Source: Callipepla californica brunnescens | Lineage: Eukaryota; Chordata; Aves; Galliformes; Odontophoridae | Length of the DNA: 64,000 bases | Direction: 5' to 3' | Assembly: GCA_023055505.1 (NCBI GenBank) | Contig: JALIRH010000061.1 | Location: forward strand, 2,813,501-2,877,500 | Notes under the pieces: generated by a model | What the model saw: only the letters and a program-made list of their open reading frames with translations | Database searches by the model: none | Told to the model about the DNA's origin: nothing | Shown: positions 1-12,828 of the stretch, piece after piece | Position numbering within the stretch: position 1 is the first letter of the stretch | Layout of the letters: each line of letters begins with the position of its first letter | Position numbers and translations under genes: made by a program

Positions 1-1039
1 ACATTTAACAATACAAAACATAGATGAAGCAGCTAGGGAATAAAAATAAAAAAGATACCATCCAAAAAGATCCCATCCATTTTTGGCAAGTATGTAATTC
101 ATAATCTACTAACTTAAACCTGTCGTTAATGTTTTCAATTTTAATTCCCTCTGCATCTCCTTTCCATTTTGAGCAATGCCATTCTCTAAAACAAATTTTG
201 TGTTCAGAAAACACTACCGTCACAAGGGATTGTTCCTTGGTGTTAAATTATTCATCTAGCTTGACACAAAGGAAAGTAAGACTAAGAGCATCTGGTACGG
301 GTATTAGAATTTGTACCTGATCATAATTTTTTAGCAGCATAATTAGATCTTTACAGTTTTCAAACGATTATGGTTGTCATCAGTTTTAAATACTTTGCCT
401 TAAACCTTAGTGGTTTATTGCTAATTGTGTGATTTGATATAAATTTAATTGGATATGATGGCTGAATTAAAGAGCCATTGCATATTATAATGCAGATTTC
501 TCTAACAGATTTTTGTTCCTCTGAAAATGAGGCAGAAATATCCACAGCAGTGGTAAATATAACACATTAAATTTAATCTTAATTCTTTTTTACCCAAGTA
601 ATCAGAGCATGAAATGCAATGATTAATAATGGATCAATAACACTAGGAAAAAGAGTAATTGCATTATTTCCAGAATATTCTGTGTATTGGTTTAGCACTT
701 CTCTTCACACAGAACAACTAAAAAGGGACAAATAGCGGGGAGCAGGATGGCCAAAAAAGACACAGTAAGAATTCATTTCTTAATCTTAAACACAGAAGGA
801 GCACAAAAAAATTCACCTATGTGGTGGGTGGACCTTGGACTGCAACCAGAAACCTGTCCAGGTTCTCTCCTCAACAGGATGGGAGAAAATAGTATAGAAG
901 AGCTCATAGGTCTTGAAAGATAAAGACAAGCAGATCACTTACCAAATGCTGTCACAAGCAAACAGATTCAACTTGGGGAAAATTAATGTATTGACAATTA
1001 GAATACATTTAGATAGTGACAACGACAATCACTAAAATC
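1..1039. other. Unique AT-rich non-coding DNA
   Basis: No repeat family, RNA gene or believable coding frame was recognised. The few open frames are about 60-70 codons, rich in Phe, Ile and Cys, and overlap one another on opposite strands, as expected by chance in AT-rich DNA. Confidence 0.6.
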
Positions 1040-1424
1040 TTTTCACCACCTTCTTCCCAGGTTCAACTTCATTCTCAACTCTTCTACCTCCTTCCCACAC
1101 CAGAGTGGCACAAGCAAGATGGAGTAAGGGGAAAGTTGCAGTCAGTTTATGACAGTTTCCCTCTGCTTCTCCTTCCTCCTCAATGCTTTCCTCTGTTCCT
1201 TCATGGCCTCCTCTCCAGTGGACACTTTTCCTGCACGGGCTGTTGCTTCACACCACTTGTACTTACTCCACCAGGGGCTTTTCCACAGTCTGCAGAGGAA
1301 TCTCTGGCACCTACAGCATTTCTTCTCACTCCTTATTTTGGAACCTTGGTATTGGCAGGGTTGTTTCTCGTTATTAACTTTTCTCACTTCTCTCTCCCAT
1401 GGCTGCTTTATTTTATTTTTATTA

Positions 1425-1459
<35 letters not shown>

Positions 1460-1665
1460 TGTTCTTCAATGTGCTTTCCGAGGTACAACACCACCCTGGC
1501 CACAGGGCCCAGCCATGCCTTGTGGTAGGGCTGTTGAAGCCAGGTGGAAGTGGCTGTGTCTGGCACGGAGCAGCCTCAACCTTGCCTCATGAACACCATC
1601 CTTGCAGCCTCCTTTCTGACAGCACCTTAACACCTTCACCTAATTCACCAGCCACTGTATAAAGC
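1040..1665 (+). mobile_element. Decayed avian LTR-type interspersed repeat
   Basis: This block has higher GC and pyrimidine content than its surroundings. Its order of phrases matches a repeat I remember from many bird genomes: a 'CTCTTCTACCTCCTTCCC' start, then 'CTCCTTCCTCCTCAATGCT', 'CTGCAGAGGAATCTCTGGCACC', 'TGGTATTGGCAGGGTTGTTTCTC' and 'CTCTCTCCCATGGCTGC'. An AT-rich simple tract and a segment beginning 'AAATCTGTTCTTC' follow. I take it to be a remnant of an endogenous retrovirus LTR or similar element in plus orientation. The open frames of about 146 codons inside it are low-complexity and not coding. No target duplication was seen and the ends are approximate. The family name could not be fixed without a repeat library. 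Confidence 0.5.
1413..1456. repeat. AT-rich simple repeat, (TTATT/TTTA)n
   Basis: An irregular run of TTTTATTATT and TTTATTTATTTA units lies inside the decayed LTR-like block. It probably expanded after insertion. Confidence 0.8.
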
Positions 1666-4629
1666 AAAGCAGGCCTGAAGATGTTCTTTCCACTCATTTA
1701 GTGGTAGGAAAGTTGTGAAACAATCTGAAGGAAAGCAATTCATGGAAGAACATTAAGAATGAAGGCATACATCTGTGAATGATAATTTTGGAAAAATGAT
1801 ACACAAATTGAACAAAATTCTCAGTCATATCAATCCTTACATTTAATAGACCTCAAGTCACAACTGTTCTATGTTCTGCAATATCCCGCTGAAACTTTGT
1901 GAATTACACTTGCTGTACTAAATCCAATGGCTTTTATAAATTTGTTAAATATATGGTGGAAAGTAATCACAGTGATTCTTTAATTCCTTTTAAATTACAG
2001 CTTGATGTTTTTGTCCATCACAGAAGCTCTAAAAGAGTTGTAATCAGATTATCTGACACTATTAGAAGTTTTACTTATTGATTTAACTGCAGGCATTTCA
2101 GCTGGGCAGTTCGGGTAAAAAGTCCTTTGTCAGCAATTAGTTGTGATACAACACAGTACTAACTTAGTGTGAATTTAGAGTATGTTTAATCTGTAGACCA
2201 GGTCAGAAGGGTATGATTGATAAAATGGAATTCATTTAGGTATTTGGTAAAAATAGCCTGAATTCTGAAAAGTTTTAGCTATCCCACTTGATTTCAGTAT
2301 CAGATACATTCAGGAACTCTAAAAGACAACAGAAAGAAGATAGGAATTTCATTCCAGGATAAGAGAAGAATAATTCAAAAGTCTTAAAGCCTGGCTGAAT
2401 TTTATTTTGCAGATGATTGGGGGAAACAGAGCCTTTTTGAAAGTAAATGATTATTAGACTAGAACTCTTGCAATTACAAAGTGGTGGGATAATGATCTAA
2501 GAAGACTGATATTATGTTTCACGAATATTTGAAAGCAAAACAAGTATCTGACAACTAAGCCATTGATTTAATAGGCTGTAATAGAAATGCTATGTTACAG
2601 CTTGAACCTGTGATTGAGTGCCTGGTGAGAAAGCAGGGCCAACTCAGGGCTCAAGTGCAAGGAATGCACACAAGTGACTGGAAGGGATGGATCTTGCTTT
2701 CACCCCTTCCTAAATATCATTTAAATGTTGGTAGTGGAGGCAGAAGTATATGGTCTGGAGATCTCTTCCTACACTGGGATCATACAGGCCTTTCTGAAGT
2801 AAGCATTTTTTTCCCCTTTTTTTTGTGTTTACTACCATTACATCCAATTAGGCTACCCTTAACCTTTGTCCAAGACCTTACTGCTCTCCTTTCTTGTAGT
2901 AACCACATATTTAACAAAGTGCTCAAGCTTTTGATTTCAGGCATATGTCTAAATTCCCTAATAAGCGCTTTGCAGAACAGTGGCTCACTTAAGCGTAAGA
3001 TAAAATGCTTTGCTATACTATAATGAATTTCTATCTGATAGTCTTGACCTAGTATAGAACAATCACATTCTCTAGGGATTACCAACAGTGTGGTTAAATT
3101 CTGTTTCTTCTCAACTGCACATGTGAAATAAAATCCTTTAGACACTGAATATGAATGACAAATTATGCCTCAAAAACATAAGAATACTAAGAAAAGCTTA
3201 GACTTCTATGCACTCAGGCATCCAAACTCAAGGCAATTTAATGTTGCTTATATTTTCAAAGTTCACATGACTTATGTGAAACTTTCTTATGTGTTTATTT
3301 TCTCCTCTTCTTGAGTAATATATTCCTTGGCATAAAGTCCATTTGTGAAAATCAAAATAAACTGTTAGTTTGAAGATTGTACTATAAATGAAGCCAGGAA
3401 ACAGGATTTACAGTTTAAAGCATAAAAGCCATTTCTGGTGTGTGACATACTTCAGTTAGCAAGATGTGGAAAGTTTCAAAGTTTCAGGTAGGTTTAATGC
3501 CCTTTTCCTTAACGAATCTGAGCTTTATTTCTCTGGCTGGTGTATTTCTCTGTTGATTTCCTTACAAAAAGGAGAAACAGAAGCTAAAGTAAGTGAAGAA
3601 TGTTATTGCACATGTTTCCAAATAATTAAAAATCAGTTCATATGCCTCTACAAACTGTTTAAAACAAATCATAAGAGACCTTAAATGTGTGGAAACTCTG
3701 CAATCAATAAGGTAGCATTTAGTCTAATCAGCATATGCTGCTTTATCAGCCATGGAGTAATCCTTCAACAACTATTAAAAACTTAATGCAGATTTCTCAA
3801 CATCATTATTCTTATATTCATTTGGATATAAAAATGTACTCTTACAGGCTTGGATTGATATAAGAAGAATCTATAGGTATTAGATCAATTTTGTACCTAA
3901 AAGTAGTTGCGCACAGACATATGCAAATTAGTTATATTTTGTATGCTATGTGCAACCCCCAATACTAAAACTTGTACATAGACAAGGAAAGAGTATAATA
4001 TGAAGAAAAAGAACAAAATCACATTATGAACTGAATTTTTAAATATGATTTATTTTCACCTGCAATTAGTTTTAAAGGGTTTATTATTACTTTTTCAGGT
4101 TTTTTTTTTAATCTAAAAAAAAATCAGGGAAAAGATGCTGGAGAGTTACATAGCCTTTTTTTTTTTTTTTCGTAAAGCTCTTCATTTCATTACTCTTTGG
4201 TTATCTATGTAGCTCTTTAGAAATCAGTTTTACAGGAAAAACATTGTAAGCAGACAGAGGGCATAAAATTTTAAGGGAAAAAAAAAGCTTGTAGACTTTA
4301 AAATGAACAAGGTATTAAAATACTGCCAAAACCTATCTCAATAGAAAACCTAGAAAACATCTGACAAACTAAATAAAATGGAGGTTTTTCCCATGCTCTG
4401 TTCCTACGACATCTCTAAAGCCTTTATAATATACTGCAAAGTGGTTTGGAACTGTCACTATATTGTATTTTGTCATTTTGAGTCTTACCTCACACAAATT
4501 TAAAGTGACATTATATATGTTGTAACATATATATAAGAATTTTTCCCAAGTACGTATTCCTGCATAAATTCCATTGACTATGTGTGTTTTTAATAAGTAC
4601 CACAAGTGTCCTAATGTCATTTTGATTTC
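1666..4629. other. Unique AT-rich non-coding DNA
   Basis: I recognised no repeat or gene in this stretch. The frames near 2592-3023 (plus, 143 codons) and 2780-3145 (minus, 121 codons) lie opposite one another. They show no protein motif, and the minus one runs through a phenylalanine/lysine stretch made by a T-run. Short A or T runs occur at 4101-4123 and 4158-4171. Confidence 0.55.
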
Positions 4630-5190
4630 ACCTTGTTCACTGGTTATGGATGGGATAGAGTTGACTTTCTTCATGGAGGCTTGTATGATGGTGTGTTTCA
4701 CCTTTGTGATGAAAACAATGTTGACAACACAAAAATGTTTCAGTCTTTGCAGTGCAGCTCTGCACAGAGCCAAGGACTTTTCAGCTTCCTGTGCTGCTTT
4801 GCCAGTGAGGACTCCGGGTGTGCATAAGGATCTGAAAGGGGACAGAAGCACTGCAACTGACCCAAGTACCACACCGTCATGTTTAGCAATAAAAGCTGGG
4901 GCAAAAGAGGAAGAGGGCGTTTGTAATGATGCTGTTTGTCTTTCCAGTAAAGTCTCATGCATGACTAGCTCTGCTTTCCTGTAAGTGACTGAACATCTGC
5001 TTTCCAACTAATAAATTCCTTGTTTTGCTTTGCTTCTGTGAGCAGCTTTTGCTTTACCTAGTAAACTGTCTTTACCTCAACATGTGACTTTTTTCACTTC
5101 TACATTTCTTATATTCTTTCCAATCCCTATGAGAGAAAACTGAGTGGCTGTGCAGTGCTTAGGTGCCTACTAAGGTTAAACCACCTTCCT
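4630..5190 (+). mobile_element. Decayed avian ERVL-type solo LTR
   Basis: The order of recognisable pieces matches an LTR I remember as very common in birds. It has 'GATAGAGTTGACTTTCTTCA' near 4656, 'TGTTGACAACACAAAAATGT' near 4719, 'GCAATAAAAGCTGGGGCA' near 4885, and a polyadenylation region 'AATAAATTCCTTGTTTTGCT' at 5010. It ends with 'GGCTGTGCAGTGCTTAGGTG' and 'GGTTAAACCACC' near 5174-5185. U3, R and U5 order on the plus strand is therefore visible, but the copy is clearly diverged. No internal retroviral sequence or target duplication was found, so this is an old solo LTR. A 212-codon open frame on the opposite strand (4369-5007) is explained by this repeat and has no protein signature. 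The left boundary is uncertain by about 30 bases. Confidence 0.6.
5010..5015 (+). terminator. Polyadenylation signal AATAAA of the decayed LTR
   Basis: AATAAA is followed by T- and GT-rich sequence (CCTTGTTTTGCTTTGC), the usual arrangement at the R/U5 boundary of a retroviral LTR. Present activity is unknown. Confidence 0.5.
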
Positions 5191-6861
5191 AGACTGGTAT
5201 ATTTGAACACAAATCAGAACAGTTTGAATTATTTTAATTTTCTCCTTAAATAGGAGTAGTGTGGGATATTAATGAATGTGGGGGAGGGGGAAGTCATTGA
5301 TAACAATCTTTCACTGATACATCAAATTGCTCAATATCTTGTAAAGGTGTGATATCAGTTCATAGATTTAATTGATATTAAATTTGTCATGGTGATAGTG
5401 ATATAAATCACTCTTTTCATCATTAAATATGTTATGAAATGCAGATATCTATAATTTTCTGTCAATAACTCTTTGATTTAAATATCCAAAACTAAAACAT
5501 TTTCTTCTAATGAAAAACAACACCAGCAACAAATAAAAACTGGTATTCTCACAGAAAATCTCAGCTTATTGGGAGAGCTCCTAGTAACTTTCTCTTTTTT
5601 GTCAAATTCTTGCACTTTTAAGAAAATCTTGGAACCATATGTCAACACATATGAGCTTGGATTTTTACAAGGACATTTCCACTTACAGTTCCCTGAATGC
5701 AAGAAAATGAGGAATGCTATTAGAGCTGAAATGCTATTTGGAGTATAAAATCCCAAGCTCTATAGAGATGTGTAGTTGTCAGTACTTATTAAATAGAAAG
5801 TGAAAAGTTTTCAACATAAAGCAAAAAATACCAGGGTGTTTTTGTTTTCTTTTTAACCTGAATACAGACATTTACTCATTTCAAAGATAATTTATTAGGA
5901 AGCTTCAAATGAAGTGAGCATATAATAAAAAAACCTAATATTTTCACAACTATACATCAGTTTACAGGCATGTAGCATACAGAAGTTTGCCTTGTTCCTA
6001 GCCTAAGGTTAAGGACCTGTCTCTGACCTCAAAGCCAACTTTCTAGTCTTCCTAACATTAGCAGAAGGTCCTCTGCCTGTTACATCATAAGTTTCTTATT
6101 ATTTAGCCATGAGTACTGAAAGTTTATGAGTACATTATTTCAAAGTGATCATGGTAGACATCTAACTCAAAGGAATGGAAGAAATCCATGTTGCAGTACA
6201 TCCTCAATCTATATTCTGAGAATTCTGACAGGAACTCAGCACAGATTCTTGATATATTTACCACAGATATGGAAGTAAATAATATCTGCTTTACGATGGA
6301 ATTAGGGTATTACAGTGCATATGTGAAACAACTTTTTCAAAATGTGCTGTTTATTGTTTGACAGAAAACCTACTTTATAGGAAGATTCAGTGTCTTTGAT
6401 TTAATTTATAAAAAGTAAACAATGAAGCATGAAGTTTTGTTCTTAAAATAAAACAGCCTGATTTTTCAAGGAAAGACATCATCTGTTCAGGTGATGAATT
6501 GCCTAAGCAATGAAAGGTGAGTTAATATCATTAGTACTTAAACACTCTGACAATTCAAGGGAGCTTTTAAGCAATTTTTTTCTACTCCCTACCCATAAAA
6601 AAGGTACAAATATGCCGGAAAAATATTCCTCCTGTTGACATCCAGCAGTCCTTTAGTAATTAACTAGAGTCATGTCCCTTTTAATAAGCCAAGACTTAAT
6701 CCTTCATGAGCAGAACACCTCTGACCTGCTTTGACAAAAATGCTTGAACACACACTTAATATTATATATGAGTAGTCCCTCTGAAGCCAGCATGGAGTTG
6801 AAGTTGATACAACTCATTCTTAAGTCTGCTGCCAATTCAATATTATTTCACAATGTACATT

Positions 6862-6894
6862 AAAAAAAAAAAAAAAAAAAAAACAAAAAAAAAA
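6862..6894. repeat. Poly-A run with one C
   Basis: Twenty-two A, one C, then ten A. No upstream gene-like body was seen, so I do not read it as the tail of a processed pseudogene. Confidence 0.9.
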
Positions 6895-7840
6895 CACCAA
6901 CCTCCATCGATTTTTTTGGCTTACTCTATACTCCATTTCTTAAACATCAAGAACTTTGATTCTAAGCCTGAGTTTACTGAATATTGCATGTAATGACTTG
7001 TGACATATTTCTTTCACTAATCTTTAATTTCTGTTCTTTAAATAGTTTAACATCAGCTAACTCTTCTCCTATTTTGTAGTAATGCTTACCTGCTTACCTG
7101 GAATACATTTAAGTTATTTGATTAATTAAGGTATGTTGTTTGGTTGGTTTTTACTTCCAAATACAGGTAAAAACATTGAACATTAGTTCCCTAAATCCAG
7201 GGACTGGCAACAGTGTGTGATCTACCATTTAACTTATAATCCTGAGTAAGGGAGGGTACAGATAAATCCCACAAATTTGCAAATGTGTCAGAATTTATGC
7301 CATAGTCTCAGGACAGTAACAAAAGGACAGATAGCTTGATCACAAATTGTTTGCAGGAATTCTGGATTATCTTTTTAGGTCTTGATTAATTATTAATTAT
7401 TGATTAAAAACTTGTTTTTCTTAGAAAGATGAGGATATGTATAAACTAAAATGAAATATACTTCTAGCTTTTCAACTAAAAGGGAAGTTATAAAATCATT
7501 GTAAGAACTTAACACAAAAAGAAAATTTTTTTTCTTTCTCTCTGTTTTTAGACTTCGTATTTTTCCCAGTCTTAAATAACTCTAAGGGATATTATCAATT
7601 ATAAGTGAATACAAAATTCTTTGCTCATGTCAACAGCTTCAAATCAGCAGTTAAAATCTTCCTGTGTAAATATATTCATGCTTACATGGGAAAATAAATG
7701 CAAATATCTCTTCAATTGTGTGGAATTTATTCCTGAATGATCCATATGGAGTTTCAGGGAAAAATTATTCAATAACAGCAAATGTCTTCCTGGAAAGCTG
7801 ATATTTCTGTCTTCTCAACTATTTTCCTAAGCAAATCTCA

Positions 7841-7878
7841 AAACAAGCAAACAAACAAACAAACAAAATAAATAAAAC
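7841..7878. repeat. (ACAA)n microsatellite grading into AATAAA
   Basis: Five to six CAAA/ACAA units are followed by A-rich AAATAAATAAAA. It is a short imperfect tetranucleotide repeat. Confidence 0.8.
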
Positions 7879-9097
7879 CTGATAAAGTTACAAGTTTTGG
7901 GGACTTTTGGTCTAGTAATTAACCAAAGAAAGACTCCTTTTGTTTATTAATGTATCTGCTGCTATGGATTTTTTATTTTTTTTTAGTGTTAAAATTTTGT
8001 TAAAGTTCTCAATTGTATGTCAGTGCTGCTGCGTTAAGCTAGAATTACAGTAATCAACTGTGAAAGGCCCCAGATGTATTGTGGAGGAGAAAAAGGAAGC
8101 CTTTTATCAAAAGCCAGTTCCTGCTTCCTGAACTGTGATACAGCTTCTAAAGTTTCTGCCCAGATAATAGACCACAGTCAGAGCTCAGAATATTGAGGAG
8201 GGAAATAGACACATACATGCACATAATCTCAAAGAGAGCACAATTCTCCTTACATAGAAGCAGAGGTGGCAAGCGAAGTGCACCAACTAAATGAAAGCAA
8301 AGAGTACTTCCTAGAATCTAGTGAAAAGTAATGTAATTGAACTGCTTCTGGAATCAAGAATAAGTTCTATTTGAGTGAAAGTTCCATAAAAAGAGGTAAT
8401 ATTTAAAGTTAAATTATTATTTTATTCTGATACAATGGTAGTCTTCTTGTGGAGTTGGAAGGTCAAAAGATGAAGGAAAAAGAAGGATACGTTAGGCAGA
8501 GAAACTGTTTTATGTTCTTTGCTGATTATTCCAACAGGGTTTGAATGAATTTTACAATAGTCCTGTTTAATTCCATGTCATAAAATTCAATACACACCAA
8601 ATACTAAGGAAAATGAGTGATTTTGTGTTATTTTTAGCGTTGACTATTTTCATTCCACTTTTATTCATTTCACCTCTGAGACTTAAGGTAAACTCTAAGT
8701 GGAGACCAGAAAAGCAAATCATTTCCTTTTAATTACTCCTCCAGGAAATCAGTTAATGGAGGTTCAGCCTGGGTCATGTAAAACTGCTATCACAAATCTT
8801 TAAGCCAAAAATGAACTAGCATAAGAAATAAGTCTGCCACACATGGTGTTACTTTGGATGATTTTTTGCATGTTCTTCTTTCACTAATTGATAGAAAAAA
8901 ATGTCCTACTTATAGTAAGAAAAAAACAAAAACAAAAACAAATTGGACTAAGAAAGTCATGATAATACATTCATAATCTCTTTCATCTTTAACCCATATC
9001 CTGCACTTTTGCCATAAGTATGTCATTTGATTCAAATATAATGTTGTGTACATTTAAAAAAAAGTAAAACTTGACTAATATGTTAATCAATTGTTAA

Positions 9098-9410
9098 CCC
9101 TACCAATGGACAAGGAGAAGGCTGAGATACTCAGTGCATTTTTTGCCTCGGTCTTTGCTGACAACTATTCTTTGTACAACCCTTGATGAATGGTTTGGAA
9201 GATGGGGACTGCTGGAGCAACACCCTTCCTAATGTAAAGAAAAACCAGGTTCACAACCACCTGTGAAACAAGGGCATCCATAAATTTAAGGGTTCAGATA
9301 AGAACCATCCTGGAGTCCTGAGAGAGTTGACTGCTGTAATCACAAACCTATTCTCATTTAGATTTGAGAAATCATGGCTATCAGCTAATGTAAATTTCCA
9401 GAACTCTAGT
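9098..9410 (+). mobile_element. CR1 LINE internal fragment with reverse-transcriptase ORF relic
   Basis: Reading the plus strand from 9109 gives DKEKAEILSAFFASVFAD. This matches the segment just before the reverse-transcriptase domain of avian CR1 ORF2 ('..KAE.LN.FFASVFT'). About 190 bases on, 'NHPGVLRE' corresponds to the CR1 'hPrVLRELA' segment. The two pieces are in the correct order and roughly the right distance apart. The stretch between them is decayed and holds stops or frameshifts, so no enzyme can be made. The fragment lacks the usual CR1 3' end, unlike most other CR1 copies in the window. It is therefore truncated on the 3' side as well, by deletion or divergence. The right limit near 9410 is approximate. 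Confidence 0.7.
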
Positions 9411-11697
9411 GAAACTTTCAAGCTTAGGACAATATATTCAATTTGAGTAATTTCACTTAAAAATTTTAAAAAAATAATTAATTGAAAAAACAAGTATACT
9501 GTAATTATTAAAGTGTTGAATTTAGTTTCATTAGTTAAAAAAAAGAACAAAACAAAAAACAAACAGGAAAATTAGACTTCCTACAAGTACACAAACAATA
9601 AAGTATTCTAACTATACTGAGCTAAATATTAGTCAAAGAAATACAGAAAAAACCATGAGCAAGATACTGTTAATAAAAAGCTCACACTTTTAATGAGCTA
9701 GTATGTTAGGAGAAAAAAATGCAAGCATTGTTAATTAGGAATAAAAGTCATAACAATATTCACTTTTAGAAATAAAGAAATTTTGCATAGCTATTTAAAT
9801 ATCTATAATGGCCTACCTATAGAATTACATTTAAATTTAGAATATTTCTTGCCTGGATGTAGATTTACTTGTAATATCATAATTTTTACAGTTATTTATT
9901 TTATGAAATAAGCAGAAGTTTACATTTCGGCCCAGACATTTTTGTACTTTCAAAACTACAACATGAGAAAAGTGCCACCTTTGTGATATACTCCTATCAC
10001 TGCAATCATTTTTATCTATTGAAAAGAGTATGGAAAGGAATAAACTAGATAAATTTAAACTACTAGAAAAATTCTGTGACTACAGAAGAAATAGATTAAA
10101 CTTCTGAAGTGCTGGAGATTTGAATGAAAGAAAGACAGGAAGAAAAACTGAAAGAACTGCTTGCATTGGTTCTGTGTTTCTTATCACTCACATAATTTTT
10201 TTTTAATATGTTCAAACATGGACTTAACAGATTAGCTATGAGCAGTTCCAAGGTAATGAAAAATATTTCCCTTTAATGATAAAGAGTTGGTTTGAATTAC
10301 AATGTAGTCCAGTTGCCACAGACTAAGATTATGCTCTGGGAGAGTCACAGCTGTTTGAGATGGTAGGAATCAGACTATTGCTTCAACAGGATTTCTGGAA
10401 ATTATCAACATAAAAAAAATCATTTAAAACACAGCACAGACATATTATTTTATAAAACGTACTTTATATTGAGAAAATCCTGTGAAAATCAGGGAATTTT
10501 GATTCACATGTTCAGTCTCTATCCAGTTGACTGTATAGATCTTGATTCTACTAGTTCATTTCAGCACCTTTTTTAACAAAATTGATTTTATTCCCTAGGT
10601 CTTTTAAATAATTGTACTTTATTAAGAGATAGGTAGAGCATTGAGTGATTTAACTGTGTTTTGTCAAGTCACACTCTGGTGCTCTGAGAAGCACATGGCT
10701 TTGGTTTGGTGATTAACAGAATATAGTTATTTTCTTTTCTTCAAGGAAAAAGTAAAATTCACATGGTGGAGGTTACTGAAAATACTAAGCAGGATACAAC
10801 ATTTTAATTTCTTCTGCATAGCAGCCAACTCGGACATGTAATGACCTCAAAAACAGCTCTGACATTCTTTACTTTTGTTCACATCCATGAAGTTATTCAA
10901 TCTTTTTTTTTTTTGTCTTAAAAAACTTCCTTTCTACTAGTCAGCTTTATATGTGATTTCAGAATAAGCAGATGAAAATAAATGTATAATCCTTACAATT
11001 GGTGCTGTCAAAAGCAAAGCTTCAATTAACTTTAATGAGAGCAAATTTGAGTGTATCATAGGAAAAAAGAGGATGTGATAAAATTGAAGATCTGTAAATT
11101 TAATGTGAATAAATGATCTTTCCTAACACATTTTCTTTCTTAACCAATTAACATTTGAAGAAGACTTTTCACAAGAGATCATTTAGGTAGCTACTTTAAA
11201 CAAATGACTAGATAGCTTTATAACTATTATTTAAATTTGTTGCTAATAAAGTTTAAACAGTGATGAGAGTAATGACATTTCAGGCTTCTCATCTTAAGCT
11301 GATTGCTCATGGAAGCTAAGAGAATAATCTGTCTTCTCTTTTGCTATTTTTTGAAGCTTCTTTAAGTCCTATGCAAAAGAAGATGAAGTATTTAAAAAAT
11401 ATGAGGTATTGGTCACTAGGTCACACAAACAATAAAAGAAGGAAAAAACCTCTGTAGCCTTCATGCTCTGTGTTGATCTTTAATTACATGTACAGTAATG
11501 TAAAGATTGGAGGGGAGTTTACTCCATTAATGAATATCTTCATAGAATGAATATGTTTGCAGAATAACTTAATAGAGATTTTGTTCATGACTGAGAAGTT
11601 GATTTTTTTTTTTAATCCATGGTTATTATGTTCTTTAGTCCAAAAGCCAAATAAGGAAAATGTCTGTAATCTTTAGAAGAGATCCTGTATTATAAAA
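9411..11697. other. Unique AT-rich non-coding DNA
   Basis: No feature recognised. The frame at 9251-9562 (minus, 103 codons) is half CR1 antisense and half A/T-run sequence and is not a gene. Confidence 0.55.
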
Positions 11698-12828
11698 GAA
11701 TGGTTTGGGTTGGAAGAGATCATTAAGATCATCTAGTCCTAGTCCCCATGCTATAGACAGGGACACCTCCCACTAGACCATGTTGTTCAAAGTCCCTTTG
11801 AGCCTGGCCTTGAATGCCTCCAGAAAGGGGTCTCTCTGGGTTCCTCTCTGGGAAACCTGTTCCAGTGTCTCACCACTCCCACAGTAAGAAGTTTCTTTTA
11901 AATATCTAGTCTAAATCTAATCTCTTCCTGTGTTAAGCCATTTCCCCTTGTTCTGTACATGCCCTTCTAAAAAGTCCCTCCCCAGCTTTCCCTTAGGTCC
12001 CCTTCAGGTACTTGCAGGATGCTGTAAGGTCCTCCCACAGCATTCTCTTAACTATGCTGAAGTGCCCCAGCTCTCTCACCCTGTCTCCATAGGGGAGGTG
12101 CTACAGCCCTCTGATTATCTTTGTGGCCCTCTTCTCGATCCACTCCAACAGCTCAGTGTCCTTCTTGTCTTGGGGATCCTTGAACTGAGACTATTTCAGG
12201 TGGGGTCTCATGAGAGAAGAGTAGAGGGAGAGAATCACCTCCCTTGACCTGCTAAATGCAAAAGATATGGTTGGCCTTTGGGACTGCAAGTGCACCTTTA
12301 CAGCTCACAGTGAGTTATTCAACAACTAACACTCCCAAATCCTTCTCCTCAGGAGTGCTCTCAAGCCATTGTCCACCCAGCCTGTAATTCTCCTTTGGGA
12401 TTGCCCCCCAAGCCAGGTGCAGGACTTCTTCCTCTTGTTGAACCTCATGAGGTTGGCGTGGGTCCACATCTCATGGTTGTCCAAATCCCTCTGTATGACA
12501 CTCATTCCCTCTAGAGTTTCAACTGCGCCACTCGGCTTGGTGTTATCAGCAGACTTATTTGAGGTGCACGCAATCGCATTTCCTTGTTTCCTTCAAAGAT
12601 AGTTCTAGTCCCAGTGCTGATTCCTGAAGAAAATCAGCCATCAATGGTCTCCATTTGTACACTGAGCCATTGATCACAACCCTCCAAGTGTGATCATCCA
12701 GACAATTCCTTATGCAGTGAATAGTATGTCCATCAGGTCAATTTTTCTCAATTTGGTGACTAGAATGTCATCTGGGGAACTTTGTACGAGTCCAGGTAGA
12801 TTATATGAGTTGCTCTATATACCAGAAG
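11698..12828 (-). mobile_element. CR1 LINE, 3' part, 5'-truncated
   Basis: The left end reads TGGTTTGGGTTGGAAGAGAT, then CATCTAGTCC and CAGGGACACCTCCCACTAGA. This is the reverse complement of the CR1 3' untranslated end. It continues through 'CTGTTCCAGTGTCTCACCAC', 'CCCTTGTTCTGTACATGCCC' and 'TCGATCCACTCCAACAGCTC' to the C-terminal reverse-transcriptase coding region. At about 1.1 kb it is the longest CR1 copy in the window. It is truncated on its 5' side (right end), as is normal for CR1, which is reverse-transcribed from its 3' end. Many frameshifts and stops rule out activity. The plus-strand open frames at 11930-12247 and 12369-12602 are antisense readings of this element. It forms the left edge of a transposon-dense island reaching 16.2 kb. 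Confidence 0.9.

Larger units (their letters stand above)
5191..9097. other. Unique AT-rich non-coding DNA with simple A-rich runs
   Basis: I recognised no gene or interspersed repeat. Apart from a poly-A run at 6862 and an (ACAA)n run at 7841, both listed separately, the sequence is unique. The one frame of note (5478-5756, minus, 92 codons) has no motif. Confidence 0.55.

Noticed and set aside
1016..1592. Two overlapping plus-strand frames of 146-147 codons
   Set aside because: Both lie within the LTR-like block at 1040-1665 and end in Phe/Ile/Tyr runs from an AT-rich simple repeat.
2592..3145. Opposed frames of 143 and 121 codons
   Set aside because: They overlap on opposite strands, lack motifs, and cross T- or A-runs, so they look like chance.
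4369..5007. 212-codon minus-strand open frame
   Set aside because: It lies mostly antisense within a decayed LTR, has no domain, and its C-terminal part is AT-rich chance sequence.
6841..6900. Poly-A run as the tail of a processed pseudogene
   Set aside because: The sequence before it has no gene-like frame and no flanking target duplication was seen.
11930..12602. Plus-strand frames of 105 and 77 codons
   Set aside because: They are antisense readings of a CR1 element.
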